DNA of 64,000 nt from Rhynchopus euleeides (GCA_963210315.1 OY723309.1:1116001-1180000); one strand, 5' to 3'. Positions 51,489 to 63,100 are shown, counted from the stretch's first letter. Program-made: numbers and translations. Notes: generated by a model from the sequence alone, not told the origin.

Positions 51489-52967
51489 TACTGCCGGTAC
51501 TGCAACAAGCTCGAGGAGTCGACATCCGGCCGCCCGCATGAGCTGTCCAAGCGGTTCTACCCCCACATGCACGCACATGTGATGGAGGTGGTCAACAAGA
51601 AAAGTGAGCGAAGTGCCACAAGAACCCTGAGGTGTCGTACTGGCACTTCGCCGGCTGCTGTGACTGTCGCACCTGCTGCATCCGCTGCTGGGAGGGTTGT
51701 CCGGGCTGGGCGGTTCCCACCAGCCCCCGACGCCAGGGGGTTGTTGGCCCAGCGCAGGGGGTGACGGCCGCCACCCTGCAGGGGTGGATCGCGGCGTCGT
51801 GTGGAGTGGTGGCCTCCCAGGCCAGGGCGGAGAAGCAGCCTTCAACCAGAGCAAGAAAGATATGGTCCAGAAGGTCGAGGGGAGAGGGAGACCCTGGAGC
51901 TGAGCAGGCAGAAGGAGGACTGAAGCAAGGTGGCCAACCCGACCAGTCGGCCGACCGGGTTCTTGGCCTGTCGGTCGGTCGGTCGGCCGATCTCCCGGTT
52001 GCAGAGGCACGTAGCGACACGAGTGATGTGTGGGGACAACAGAGTCATGGGGAGGGGAGGAGTTAGGGTGTGGCGCGGGCTACTCAACCAACCCCTCTTT
52101 TTCGTTCGCCAACAGGCCCTTCTCTTTTTTCCCGATGTTTCGTGGTTACTCGGGGGTTTGATTGTCGAGAGCGAAGTGGCTACTCAGTCGGGCATAGGGG
52201 ACGGGAGGGGCACTCCACAAATACAACAGCGAGGCCACACAACTCACCCCGCATGGTTGTGGGGGTGCAGCGCTGCTCTCCTGTCCCCAGGCGAAGCCTG
52301 TCCTCTGCATTCGCATCACACGGACGTCGCGACATCACAGGAGGCAGTTAGGTATACAGTGCGCTTCCGGGTCAGAGCAGACCACACATGAGTGGCCAGA
52401 CTGTTGGAAGGGCTTGGCCCACAGTTCACACGCCCACCCGCCCACCCTTTCACCCCACTACCCTTGGTTGATCATAGAATGCACTGTGGTGTTGCAGTGC
52501 AGGGCACGTCAGTGAGCGGATTCTCCCCACCCGCATGCCTCGCACGACAAGTGTGTAGCCATCAGTCGAGTGATTAGATGGATTTTCACTTTCAAAAATA
52601 TGTGGGGAAGTCACCACAACGTGTGCGTCAACAACAACAGCGTCCACTCTCCGTCCCCCCCCTCCCCCCCTACCTGCTCAGCGTGCAGCACTGCCCCACG
52701 TGGGGGGGCTCCTGTTCCATGTTATTGAGTTCGGTTCTAGGCTGATGATATGAAGGGGGCTACAAAAATAACTCAGCACGAGCGTGGGGGGGGGGGTGTG
52801 GTACAGTTTATTGCGGTTCGTGTGGAGGTGGGAAAACAAAGGGCAAACATTCACTGGGGGGGGGGATGGCACACCCCCGCGCCAGGGGGGGTCAGGCACG
52901 CCTTGGCGGGCACTCTCTAGCACACCCTGCTGCTGGAATGGGTTCTGGAATGGGCAGGGCAGCCCCA

Positions 52968-55900
52968 CTAACGAGCCCACTTGGGCGATGCAGTGCCATA
53001 AGTGGGTGCGACCGCGACCCGCGCCGGAGCTCTGAAGGAGGGGCCGCCATTGATGTTGCCGGACGAGCCGGTGGGCTGGAGGCTGTGCACCGGCAGGCTG
53101 CCCCGGGGATGCGACGGCGTCACACCGCACTTCCTCCTGGCGCAGGACCTCGGCTGCGAGTAGTGCCCTGTGTGCGCCGTGGGCGACTCGGGGGAAGCAG
53201 GCGCCTCGTCACCCAGCTCGGCTGCCACCTGCTGCAGGAGGGTTGCCATGTGCCCCAGGCGCTCATGCGAAGGCGACGCGGAGCGTGTGCGCGATCGTGA
53301 CTGTGACCGGGAGCGTGAGCGTGACCTCTCGCGGTGCAGCTCGCCCTCCAGCTCCCCTGCACGCAGGCGGGCCTGCAGCAGGTCTGCCTCCAGCTGGGAG
53401 GAGCGCTGCTGCAGCGACGCAGGGTCGATGCCCCACCTCTCCGCAGCAGCAGACACCGCTGCAGCCGCAGCAGACTCAATGCTGGCCTGTGCGGGGTGCG
53501 GCGCTCCACGCGGCGCCTGCGTAGTGCGCACAGCCACGGCAGCAACGGTGTGACACAGCCACCGCACCCACCACACGCGCACCCAACCGCGCTGCAGCCC
53601 GCTGTGGCACGCGCTGAAGGTCTTCAGCACGACGCCGCGGCGCTGCCGGAGCGAGAGGGCGGAGGGGGCGTGGTGTGGGGATGTGTGCAGCACAGCGCTG
53701 CTCCGTGCCTGCTGCGCGCGGCCCCACTTGTGGAAGTACCGCCAGAGCAGCATGCCGCACCGCAGCCGCCCCTGCACCCGGCACACCTCCGCCTGCATGC
53801 GCTGCTCCAGCAGCAGCTGGTGCCGTGCGAAGCCTCTTGATGCGTGCTGTGCGTTCTGCAGCTCCCGCGCGTGCACATGTGACACCCATATGGAGAAGGA
53901 GCGGCGGAGCGTCGAGGTGTGGTGCGCTGCACGGAGAAAGAAAGCCATCGCCCTGTGCTGCTCCCGCAGGGGCTGCAGCTCCCTCTCGAGCAGCGCGTTC
54001 TGCCTCTTGAGGGCACGCATGCCGTGCTGCGCGCGGTGCGGGCTCCCCACAGCCTCTGCCTCCATCTCACGCGCCTTGTGGCGCCGCAGCTCGTCGCCCA
54101 GCGACGCCACCTCTGCCTGCAGGGCGGCGCAGCGCTTGCGGTGCTCCTCCACCTCCAAATCCTTCGCGAGCAGCGCACGCAGCCTCTCCCGCAGCACCGC
54201 ATTCTCCTCCCTGGCACCATGCGTCTCCTCGGTGGACTGCGACACGGCACTGGCGGCACTGCTCTCCACCACACCACGCACACCCCGTGCCGGGGAGTGC
54301 TTCGCCAGGCTGGGTGCCGCTGTGGTGGCACGGCTGCTCTGCACCCTGTCGCGCGTACGTGTCGACGACCGGCGGACCGGCGACCTCACCGATGTCGCAG
54401 GCGTTGCGATGGATGCAGGGTCGTGCGAGACCTCCGAGGGTGCCACGGTGCTAGCCGCCTCCACCGTCAGCTGGCGGACGTGCTGCCTGAGGTGCAGCAG
54501 CTTCTGTGTCAACGTCTTGTTCTCCGCGCGGAGGCGCGCCATCTCCACCCCGAGCCGTGCGTCGCTGCGGGCAGCACTCTCCATCGTCGGGGTGGGTGCG
54601 CTGAGGGCCTCGCTGTCCGACGCAGTGCCTGCCAGCTGCCTCTGCAGCAGCGCCCGGTTCTCCTGCTGCAGCCGCCGCACCTCGTGGTGCAGGTCGAACC
54701 CCGGCGCCTGCATGCTGGGTGTCGATGAGGTGCTGTCGGGCGGCCTCTGCGCGCGCTGCAGCCTGTCACTCAGCTGCCTCTGCTTTTTGCGCGCCGCAGC
54801 CAGGTCCCGCTCCAGCTCCTGGCAGCGCCCCTCCGCACCCCCGCTCGCCTCCACCCGCCCCTCCAACGCTTTGTTCGCCTCCCGCAGCCCCGCCACATCC
54901 GCCTCCAAAGCGCTGCACTTCTCCTTCAGGGCTGCGTACTCCGCAGCAGCCCCTCCGACGTCCGACCCCTTCCCCTTCTCAGCCTTTGCGGCGCTGCTGG
55001 CAGCCCTGCTTGAGGCAACAGAGGCGTTGTCTTCCTTTGTCAGATCCTCCTCCACAGGCACAGCGTCAGTCTGCACCCCGAGGTCTACCCTGCCTGCCTG
55101 CGGGTGCGCTGCTTCGAGGCGCTGCATTGCTCCAGCGAGGCTGTCTGTCTTCTCCTGCAGCTGCGCCTCAAGCTCTGCGGCGGACGACAGGGCAGCCGCC
55201 TTCTCCGCCTCCAGCTGCTGCACCACCGCACCGTGCTCCTCCGCCGCACCCTGCGCCGCTGCGAGGCGCTGCGCCGCCACCTCCACTGCAGCCTGCTGCT
55301 GCTGCAGAGCAGCGGCGATGGGGTCCTCCGTGGCTGTGTCCTGCAGGGCTGCCTCTGCCGGCAGGTCTGTCTGTGTCGCAGCCTGCACGCCGCAGGGGCT
55401 GAGCGGGCTCAGAGGGCTGCAGAGCGTGGCATCATCGGACGGCTGCGGCTGCAGCGCCGGCTGTGCCTGGTCCTGCTGGTGCTGCACGGTGTGGAAGCTT
55501 GCCGAGAGCTCCTCGTTTTCAGCCTGCAGGATGCGCAGCTGCTTCGACACCTCCTCGCAGTCGTCCACCAGCTGCGATGCGTGGCGTGTGTCAGCCTCAT
55601 GCTGCTTCTCCAACACAGCGACATGCGCCTGCAGCTCCTGCAGTGCACCCTCCAGGTTGCCCCCCGCCTCCAACTCCTCCGTCTGCATGCCTGAGGTCAC
55701 CACCTCCAGGGAGCCGCCTTGCTGCACATCAGAGGGAACACCCCCAGGCTGCGCCTGTGACAGCGCCTCCAGCTCATCGACACGACGCTGCAACCCTGCA
55801 CACCTGCCCTCTGCTGCCGTCAGTGCCTCCTGCCGCAGGTGCTCCTCTTCAGCGTCGGGGCCTGATTCTACCTCTGCATCCGCATCTGCCTCTGCATCTG

Positions 55901-58802
55901 TCTGCGGCAGCATCTCGGCGGGTGCCTCCGAGGTCTGGCATGCAGCATCCTCACAGGGTGTGGGGGTGCTGCTGGGCGCCCCTGCCGTGTCGGGGGAGGG
56001 CCTGCTCTCCAGCTCGGCACACCGCGACTCAGATAAGGCGAGGGCTTCGCGCAGCTTGTCGAGCGACTCGGCGTGCGTCTGCTGTGTCTGCTGTGCGTCA
56101 TCTGACACATCCAGGTGCGATTCTTCGCTGGGTGGCTGAGACGTTTGACACCCCACAGCGCACGACTCCAATAACTCCCGCGCAGGAGGCGCAGGGGGTG
56201 GCGCCCCACCCCCCGCTTCGAGCTCCTCCACCCGCGCCTGCAGCTCTGCACACCTCCCCTCTGCCTCTGCGAGGTGCTCCTGAAGCTGGCCCATCTGCTG
56301 CAGCCCCTCCGCCTGCTGCTCCTCAGCACCCCCCTCTTCCGGCACCCCCGCATCAGGGCTACTCTCCGCGCCTTCCTGCGCCCCGCCGTGCGTCTGGCAT
56401 GCGGTGTCGCACATGCCACATGCCTCATGCTGAGCCGCGGCGTCGCTCGTGGGCTGTTCCCCACCGGCCGCCCCGCCTGGGTTTTGAGAGGATTCCAGTT
56501 CGCCCACACGCCCCTGCAGTGAGGCACACCTGCCTTCGGCTGCTGCGAGGGCATCACGCAGTTGGGCTACCTGCTGGCCCATCTGCTCCTCGCTGCCCTC
56601 TGCTGCCTCAGGTGCGCCGCTGGGTTGCTCTGTGGCTTCATCCGACATTTCGCTGGGTGGCTCAGATGTCTGGCACTCCACAGCGCACGACTCGCAGATG
56701 CCCGCCCCACGTGCAGGAGCATCGCTGCCAGGCTGTTGTTGCGCCGCACTGGCTTCGAGCTCGTCGACACGCGCCTGCAGCATGGCACACCTGCCCTCTG
56801 CTGCCTCAAGATGATCCTGGAGATGGTCCAGCTGCTGCAAACCCTCGCTGTGCTGCTCCTGCTTGCCTGCCTCATCACCGCAGCGGGCATCACCACCGTG
56901 AGGCTCGCTGGCTGTATCAGACACTCCCTCACCCTCCTCACCAGGGGCACGGGTGGTTGGCACCGCCCCGCCTGCAGCCCCGGTCTCCACCATGTCATCA
57001 ACGCGGTGCTGCAGAGCCTCGCACCTGCCCTCCGCCTCTGCGAGCTCCTCCCTCAGCTGCTCCAGCTGGTGCAGCGTCTCGCTGTGCTTCTGCTGCTCGG
57101 CATCCGATTCATCCGGCAGACCCGCAGCTGGATCACCCGCAGGGCTTTCAGACGCTTGGCAGGCAGCATCGCACGGCTCCCACCCCACCCTGCCCGTTGC
57201 AGCCGCTTCGAGCTCTCCGATGCGCGCCTGCAGCTCGGCACACCTCCCCTCGGGTTCCCCAAGCAACGCCTCCAGCCGCTCCGCCTCTGCCGCAGCGTCC
57301 TCCCCGCCCCGCTTGCCCTCCTGCAGCTCCGCAACCTTCGCTTCGAGCTGCTCGACGAGAGACTGCAGGTCCTCCGCTGTTTCCAGATCCCCCTGCGACC
57401 CGCCACCGCCAACCTCTGCACCCAACACCCACACCTGCTGCAGGGCGGCGTGCAGGGTGGAGACAAACACATCTCCCGCCTCAGCCTGCAACACTGCCCG
57501 CAGGTGAGCCTCCTCCAGCTGGGTTGATTGGGAGGCACCTTCCTCCAGCTGGGAGGCGACAGCCTGCAGCTCTGCACGGAGGGCAGAGACATCGTGCGAT
57601 GCTGATGCCGCAGCAGCCTCAGCCGCCTCAACCTGCTCTGCCTGCTCCGCCTCCATCTCGTCACGAACCCCCTCCGCCTCGCGCAGCTGCAGGCGCACGC
57701 TCTCCAGCTCGTCTGTGCTCTGCCGGCACGCCTCCTCTGCCCGCACAACCTCCGCCTGCAGCAGCTCGACCTGCTGCTGCAACCCTACAACCTTCTCAGG
57801 GATGCTCTGCAGCTTCCCCAGCTCTGCCTGCAGGGCAGCCACTTCCTCAGCATCCGCCTCGGCGCTGCGCACCGTGCCCTGCAGGTCCTGCACCTCCGCC
57901 TCGAGCTCCTCCACCCTGGTGGCAGCTCTGGAGGAGGATGCGTTGAGAGCTTCTGCCTCTCTCAGCCTGCTCTGCGTCGTGTCGAGGCATGTGCGGAGTT
58001 GGCTGTTTTCAACCTCAACGGCATCCCACGCTGCGCAGTCCCCTGCGAGGGTGGCGTGCAGCGTCTCCAGAGATGCGTTTGCCTCCTCCAGGCATGCGAA
58101 GGCGGAGTCACGCTCATCCGCGAGCTCTCTCTTCTCCCGGAGGAGTCGGCGTGCAACCTGGTGGCGTGCCTCGACCTCATCAGACAGCTCTGTGACTCTC
58201 TCCTTCAGAACCCGCACCACGTCAGCTGCTTCAGACGCGGAGGCTAGCTGAGGCGAAGGCGGAGGTTGTGCAGCCCCCTGCTCGGGGGAGGGAGGTGTAG
58301 CGTCTGCCAGCATAGCCTCGAGGCGTTGCAGCGCGGTGTCTGCCTGGGACAGCATGTCGTAGGCGTCGTGGCCTTCGGAGGTGAGGAGCGTCACCCGCTC
58401 CTCCACCCGGGTGAGGAGGGTGTCGGAGCAGAGCAGGGCGTCACCCACTGTCTCGAGCTCGGCCTGGAGGTAGGACACCCGGTGGTGGAGGTGGGAGGGG
58501 GTGGCGGGGTTTGCTAGGGAGGGGTGGAGCAGCGGTGGGGGTGTTCCCAGGTCAGGGCTGTGTGCGGCTGCTGCCATGAACATCTCGTTGTGCCGGCAGA
58601 GGAGAGAGCTGCAGTCGGTCAGGTCGGCCAGGAGGAGCCGGGAGGTGTCGCGGTCGGGCTCACCCGTGCCGGAGATGGTGGGGTCCTGTGCGTACTCCAG
58701 GTTCTCCCCGAGCATGGCATGCAGCTGGTGCATCAGGGTGACGGAGGAAGCCCATAAGGAAGGCGGCTCCCCATCACTCGTTAGGCGCGCCTCGGCGGCC
58801 AT
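52968..58802 (-). CDS. Giant coiled-coil protein with internal repeats, SFI1-like helices and Arg/Ser tail (1,944 aa)
   Basis: Starts MAAEARLTSDGEPPSLW at 58802, after a CTTCCTTGCAG acceptor 30 nt upstream. A helical N-terminus (MHQLHAMLGENLEYAQ) leads to ~1,500 residues of coiled coil. Within about residues 500-1030 an ~80-residue unit recurs at least six times: a CQTSEPPSE-like linker, then an acidic/polar stretch, then LAEAEGRCAELQARVEELE. Near 1,610-1,760 short helices with the L-x-x-x-F-x-x-W spacing (LRRSFSIWVSHV, LLWRYFHKWGR, LKTFSACHSGLQRGW) resemble centrin-binding SFI1 repeats. The end is RSRSRSQSRSRTRS plus a disordered tail. This suits a basal-body or centrin-linked scaffold; the role is inference. 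Confidence 0.85.
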   Translation of the reverse strand: MAAEARLTSDGEPPSLWASSVTLMHQLHAMLGENLEYAQDPTISGTGEPDRDTSRLLLADLTDCSSLLCRHNEMFMAAAAHSPDLGTPPPLLHPSLANPATPSHLHHRVSYLQAELETVGDALLCSDTLLTRVEERVTLLTSEGHDAYDMLSQADTALQRLEAMLADATPPSPEQGAAQPPPSPQLASASEAADVVRVLKERVTELSDEVEARHQVARRLLREKRELADERDSAFACLEEANASLETLHATLAGDCAAWDAVEVENSQLRTCLDTTQSRLREAEALNASSSRAATRVEELEAEVQDLQGTVRSAEADAEEVAALQAELGKLQSIPEKVVGLQQQVELLQAEVVRAEEACRQSTDELESVRLQLREAEGVRDEMEAEQAEQVEAAEAAAASASHDVSALRAELQAVASQLEEGASQSTQLEEAHLRAVLQAEAGDVFVSTLHAALQQVWVLGAEVGGGGSQGDLETAEDLQSLVEQLEAKVAELQEGKRGGEDAAAEAERLEALLGEPEGRCAELQARIGELEAAATGRVGWEPCDAACQASESPAGDPAAGLPDESDAEQQKHSETLHQLEQLREELAEAEGRCEALQHRVDDMVETGAAGGAVPTTRAPGEEGEGVSDTASEPHGGDARCGDEAGKQEQHSEGLQQLDHLQDHLEAAEGRCAMLQARVDELEASAAQQQPGSDAPARGAGICESCAVECQTSEPPSEMSDEATEQPSGAPEAAEGSEEQMGQQVAQLRDALAAAEGRCASLQGRVGELESSQNPGGAAGGEQPTSDAAAQHEACGMCDTACQTHGGAQEGAESSPDAGVPEEGGAEEQQAEGLQQMGQLQEHLAEAEGRCAELQARVEELEAGGGAPPPAPPARELLESCAVGCQTSQPPSEESHLDVSDDAQQTQQTHAESLDKLREALALSESRCAELESRPSPDTAGAPSSTPTPCEDAACQTSEAPAEMLPQTDAEADADAEVESGPDAEEEHLRQEALTAAEGRCAGLQRRVDELEALSQAQPGGVPSDVQQGGSLEVVTSGMQTEELEAGGNLEGALQELQAHVAVLEKQHEADTRHASQLVDDCEEVSKQLRILQAENEELSASFHTVQHQQDQAQPALQPQPSDDATLCSPLSPLSPCGVQAATQTDLPAEAALQDTATEDPIAAALQQQQAAVEVAAQRLAAAQGAAEEHGAVVQQLEAEKAAALSSAAELEAQLQEKTDSLAGAMQRLEAAHPQAGRVDLGVQTDAVPVEEDLTKEDNASVASSRAASSAAKAEKGKGSDVGGAAAEYAALKEKCSALEADVAGLREANKALEGRVEASGGAEGRCQELERDLAAARKKQRQLSDRLQRAQRPPDSTSSTPSMQAPGFDLHHEVRRLQQENRALLQRQLAGTASDSEALSAPTPTMESAARSDARLGVEMARLRAENKTLTQKLLHLRQHVRQLTVEAASTVAPSEVSHDPASIATPATSVRSPVRRSSTRTRDRVQSSRATTAAPSLAKHSPARGVRGVVESSAASAVSQSTEETHGAREENAVLRERLRALLAKDLEVEEHRKRCAALQAEVASLGDELRRHKAREMEAEAVGSPHRAQHGMRALKRQNALLERELQPLREQHRAMAFFLRAAHHTSTLRRSFSIWVSHVHARELQNAQHASRGFARHQLLLEQRMQAEVCRVQGRLRCGMLLWRYFHKWGRAQQARSSAVLHTSPHHAPSALSLRQRRGVVLKTFSACHSGLQRGWVRVWWVRWLCHTVAAVAVRTTQAPRGAPHPAQASIESAAAAAVSAAAERWGIDPASLQQRSSQLEADLLQARLRAGELEGELHRERSRSRSRSQSRSRTRSASPSHERLGHMATLLQQVAAELGDEAPASPESPTAHTGHYSQPRSCARRKCGVTPSHPRGSLPVHSLQPTGSSGNINGGPSFRAPARVAVAPTYGTASPKWAR

Positions 58803-58831
58803 GTGTGGAGGCTGAGGCCCAAGGCCTTCAC

Positions 58832-58860
58832 CTGCAAGGAAGGGAGAGGGTAGTGGTGGT
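58832..58860 (-). promoter_or_regulatory. Probable spliced-leader acceptor of the giant coiled-coil gene
   Basis: CCCTCTCCCTTCCTTGCAG on the minus strand, preceded by CCACCACCACCACTA. It is the best polypyrimidine-AG in the window. Confidence 0.6.
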
Positions 58861-58874
58861 GGTGGTGGAGAGGC

Positions 58875-58908
<34 letters not shown>

Positions 58909-59334
58909 TTGTAATGTGTTTGTTGCGTGAGGCAGTCTCCGCGTGTAGCTCCCCGGCACCTCCTGCATACGCAGTGTGTGATATATGTGACGCACAAAAC
59001 AAGTTCTCTTCGCAACGCTACGCTATTGCGTCCAAGAGAGAGAGAGAGAGCATGCAGTCTGCCATGTCGGAGTGTATTGTTTGGGGTATGTTCTGGGGGG
59101 TCTGGGGGGGAGGTGGGGGGTGGGAGGTGGGGAGTCCATCTGGCTAAGGCCGAGCTACGTTTTTTTTTGCAGTGGTTTTTTCTTCTTTTTGCTGGAGGAC
59201 AGTGAAACCGTGGGACGGAAAAAAACAGGGGCACCCTCACCCCACCGCACACTGAAATGGCTTCCACTTCAGGGCCCCCAGTGCAAGACATGTTCGTGGA
59301 TATATCGGTAATCACCGGCCCACAAAGAGAGAGG
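58860..59334. other. Intergenic with (GA)n microsatellites
   Basis: (GA)n runs at 58876-58904 and 59034-59050 and a G-run near 59100. No gene. Confidence 0.6.
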
Positions 59335-60101
59335 TAAACCCCCCCCACGTATATTATTTACCTCATCTATTATTTACATTTCGCCTATTATTTACGAATT
59401 CGCCTATTATTTACGAATTCGTATTATTTACATCGCCTTTATTTTTTTCTGGGGGGAGGGGAGTGACCCGTTGGTGGACCACCAGAGGGGTCGACTCAGC
59501 CCCACTGTCCCACCTCCTCCACCTCCGAGTCGGTCTCCACGAGAACGGCTTCGTCTTCGAAGCGCTGGAGATGGACCTCGGCTGAGACCGCCGCCTTCAG
59601 CGCTTCCGTTGTGAGTGTGCTGGCGACTGGCATGAGGGTGGCGAGTCGGGTGATGTGCGGGTCAGAACACTGCATACACGTAGTCCCAGAGTGTGTTCGC
59701 TGTGTGGGGGTATGCGGGCACTTCGGTGCCCTCAAGGAGACAGGCGTCCTTGCCCTGTTCCAGTATGCACAGTTGGGATGGAGTCTCTCCATACACACCA
59801 CCGGTGTAGGCGTGGCTCTGCCACGGGGATGGAGAGGTCCACGGCTTCCGGGTGGTTCAGAGCTCTAGCACATCTGGGCAATGCCAGACTCACACAAGCA
59901 AAGCGACATGCGCTTACCTATGGGCTTGTGTGGGTGTCCTCTCCTCTGATTCTGTGCAAAAAACGGGCTGTTCGTAAATAATGGGTGATCTTATTTACAA
60001 ATCGCCTATAATTTACGAAGAAATGAAAATCACCTATTATTTACGTTTTCGCCTATTATTTACCAAATAAATACGTAAATTATATACGCGGGGGGGGTTT
60101 A
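59335..60101 (-). mobile_element. 767-bp element with TAAACCCCCCCC ends and TATTATTTAC arrays
   Basis: Ends TAAACCCCCCCC(A)CGTATAT / ATATACGCGGGGGGGGTTTA. Subterminal GCCTATTATTTACGAATTC units repeat 4-5 times on the left and in related form on the right. It holds a small minus-strand frame (59496-59801) and no transposase. Confidence 0.75.
59496..59801 (-). CDS. Small acidic-tailed protein inside the 59.3-kb element (up to 101 aa)
   Basis: The last ~45 residues, from MPVASTLTTEALKAAVSAE to VETDSEVEEVGQWG, look protein-like and helical. The first half has CMQC and basic residues but weaker codon bias. The start may be internal. No family. Confidence 0.3.
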   Translation of the reverse strand: MVCMERLHPNCAYWNRARTPVSLRAPKCPHTPTQRTHSGTTCMQCSDPHITRLATLMPVASTLTTEALKAAVSAEVHLQRFEDEAVLVETDSEVEEVGQWG

Positions 60102-63100
60102 GCATGTTTCTTCTTCCCATATTCATAAGAACCTTTCAGACACAAATTCGGCTTGATTAGGCAGGCACAATATGAGATGCTGTATGTGCCGGGCAACCAA
60201 CCAGGGCCCGAAGTAAAAGGTGGGATTCAATTTTTGTTGCCAAAAAAAAAAAGACAAAAGCCAAGGGAAAGCGCCACACACATTGTCAGATTTTGAAGGA
60301 ATTCGTCTATTCTGGTTTGCCACCCCCACACCGAAAGCCGTTGGTTCAACAGCCAACAACACCCTCCATCTGGGGTGTCCGTCATCTGGGGAGGGGTGAC
60401 GAACTGCTGCCACCACCCCCTCCCCCCCGCAACCCCACACGGGTGTTTGAGGAACCACCCTCTACTCTCAAGGCGGCTCAAGGTTCTCTTTGCAAGGCTG
60501 CAACTTAATGGCTGCTTCGCCCATCCTCTCCAACCCCACACCCGTTCCCCACCTCCCACCCCTCTATACCTACGGCGGATAGGCCTGCCTTTCCAACACA
60601 GGGCAGCGTAGCCGCTTTCCTTCGCTCTCTTTGTCCTGCCGGGACTTTCGAATCCGACAGTAGTCCATCGCCTTATATGTTCTCTCACTTCTTTCGCTTG
60701 GGGCTCTAATGCGCTGCACTGTGTCGTGTCTCCGCCGTATTGTGTGGCACAAAAAATAAGTTGCAGCACAACAACACTCTCCGCGCGGGGCTTTCCCGTG
60801 ATTGCGGGATAGAGATCCGCAGAATGTCAGAGAAATACGCAAAGCGAAAAAGGCCATAAAGGTTGCTGGTAGAACCCAGTGATTTCAAGTCCCAGAGAAT
60901 TGAGGCTGGAATCATCCTGGCACAGCGTCGGAGATGGGGGGAGGTGCCAGCAGACTGTACCGTGCCAACAAAACCAATACATGGGGGCCCTCGCTACCAG
61001 TCACAGCCAGCCACGGCTCGTCAGTCAGCGAGGGAGGTGCGCCGCACCACCCTCACGTTCCTCACGGTTTGCTCTACTGGGGAGCGAAGGCCCAAATTGA
61101 CATGTCTTGAGATACCCTGCGTACACAGCACACAATAACGCCCCATCCCCTTGGCCTTGATGAAGCGTGTGCCCTGAGTTGGGAGTGGGGGGTGGGAGGG
61201 TATGGCTGTCGAGAGTGAAGGTAACCCAAGCCTCTCAACACCCCCTCCCCCTTCGCACTGCGTGTCCTTTTCGGAGTCACTTCACCAGGCAGTGGGAGAG
61301 AGGGGGGGTGGGTGTGGCGGGAGCCAACAGATGGCGCCGGAGCTGGAGAGGAGAAATTTCCCCCCCCCCACATCTCGGACACAACTGTCTCAGGGCGGAT
61401 AACGCACTGGGAAAATCAACACGCTCAAGATGAATCACCAACTGTAGGGGCGCCAACCCCCTTCCGCAATGTAGTGTACAATCCTCCTTTGCTTGCCTTC
61501 AAGATGTATGGGGTGTGGGGTTCGGGGGCTATGGCAAACCGTGTCAGTTTGGCATCTAAATTATTGGCAGGCTCGATTCGCTGCTTCTTGAGAGAGCACA
61601 GAGAGATCAGCGGGCTCACAGCGTTGAACAAAAAAAGATATGCTGGCCTCGCGAAAGACAGAACGGCCTTCCCTTTTGATACACAGCCCCTTTCCAGTGG
61701 GGCAAACAGCGATCTAGGGTGGCTTCTTCCCATAACGTGCAGCCGCAGCCCAAACCCCACACAGCCTTTCCAATGGAATCGTGTTGCTTTCCCCTCCGAC
61801 AGACAAAATTTTGCGTTGAGCGAACTGCTACCGCCACCGCCACCAGGGGTCGGGAGGAGGTGGTCTTCAAGTTTGCGAAGATGTGGACAGATTCGAATAC
61901 AGAACAGAAGACTAATAACACAGAGTGGCGTTGTGGGGCAGGGGGTGTGTGGGGAGGGTGGAAAAGCATTTGGGGGTGGCTAACTCACAGTGGGAGGGGG
62001 GGGAGGGGGAGAATCCATGAATTGATGGCGTGGAGACAAGTCGGCAAAGCGAGATTCAGAGAGTTAGTCTCTCCCTTCACTCTTTATGCAAGTTGTGTGT
62101 GTCTGGAGGGGGCCTGCTAGCATATGGGTGGTATGTTTTAGCTTTGCGTTTTGCGTTTTAGGATATGTTGTTGACTTGTGCTGATTCCATCTATCCCCGG
62201 TGGAGTAAACACGAAGGAATCCCCACGTAGCCAACGCTCGTTCAATACAGGCGGCAAATTGAACTAACCTGGCTGAATGAACTTCGAGCCTTGACTCTCT
62301 GCCTGCAAACCCGCTTTCAGGGGGAATAAACTTGGCCTGTGGTGTGGCCAAGACGAAAAACACAGCCCCTCCCTCCCTCCCTCTCCCCCCCATCCCTACC
62401 CTCTGCAGCCATCAGTATGTGCGGAGCATCTTGGTCTGCTGAATCACCGCGAGGTAACACACAGAGCAAGAGACACGCTGCTGGCTTCTTTTGCCACTGC
62501 CGCCCACACCACATTGTCCCGACAAAGGATATGTGTCGGGTGTGCGGGTGGGTGGGTGGGGTGGATCGTGTTGCGGGATGTGTGACGCCTTCAAGGGGGG
62601 GTTGTGGGTGATATTTGCTCTGTGGACAACCTCCTGCATTATTCCGCTTGCCTCTCACGCGGGTGTGAGGCAATGGCAGTGGCGTGTTTTCAGTATTGAG
62701 TCAAGGGATGTCGCACACCGGTTTCCCGTCAACCACCACAACCACCGCCACCGCCACCACCACCAGCAGCAGCAGCAGCAGCTACCCAAGATAGAAACAC
62801 ACAACGTTGCCCCATTGATCTCCCTTATGTATTTCGTTTTCGCAGGGGGGGGGGGGTCATTTCTTTCAACTCTCGTTCCTCCCCCACCCCAGAATCGCAC
62901 TGTGTCCTTCGGTGGGACGGACCACCAGGAGGGGAGGGGACCCCGGTGCCCCCCTGCAACTGTTGTTAAAATAGAGGCCAACCTCTGGCTACCTCCCACC
63001 GGACTATCTGGTTGGAAATGGGGCGGCGCGGATCCCACACAGGGGAGGCCTCTACACCCCCACTCCCCCCCCCCCCGACAGACAGTCTGAGACCTCTGAA

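Larger units (their letters stand above)
51305..52967. other. Intergenic with a small inverted-repeat element, no gene seen
   Basis: Apart from the 103-bp element at 51386, it contains GGCCGACCGG palindromes (51940-51990) and C/T-rich tracts. Confidence 0.55.

Noticed and set aside
51305-51550. N-terminal extension of the Tudor-like protein with a His run
   Set aside because: The His run translates the CACCACC acceptor tract, and the part above it lies in a MITE; the ATG at 51304 is a better start.
53683-57946. Two >800-codon plus-strand frames (53683-56139 and 55463-57946)
   Set aside because: Both are antisense to the giant coiled-coil gene. Cys/Ser- and Pro/Ala-rich translations are what CTG/CAG-rich coiled-coil DNA gives on the other strand.
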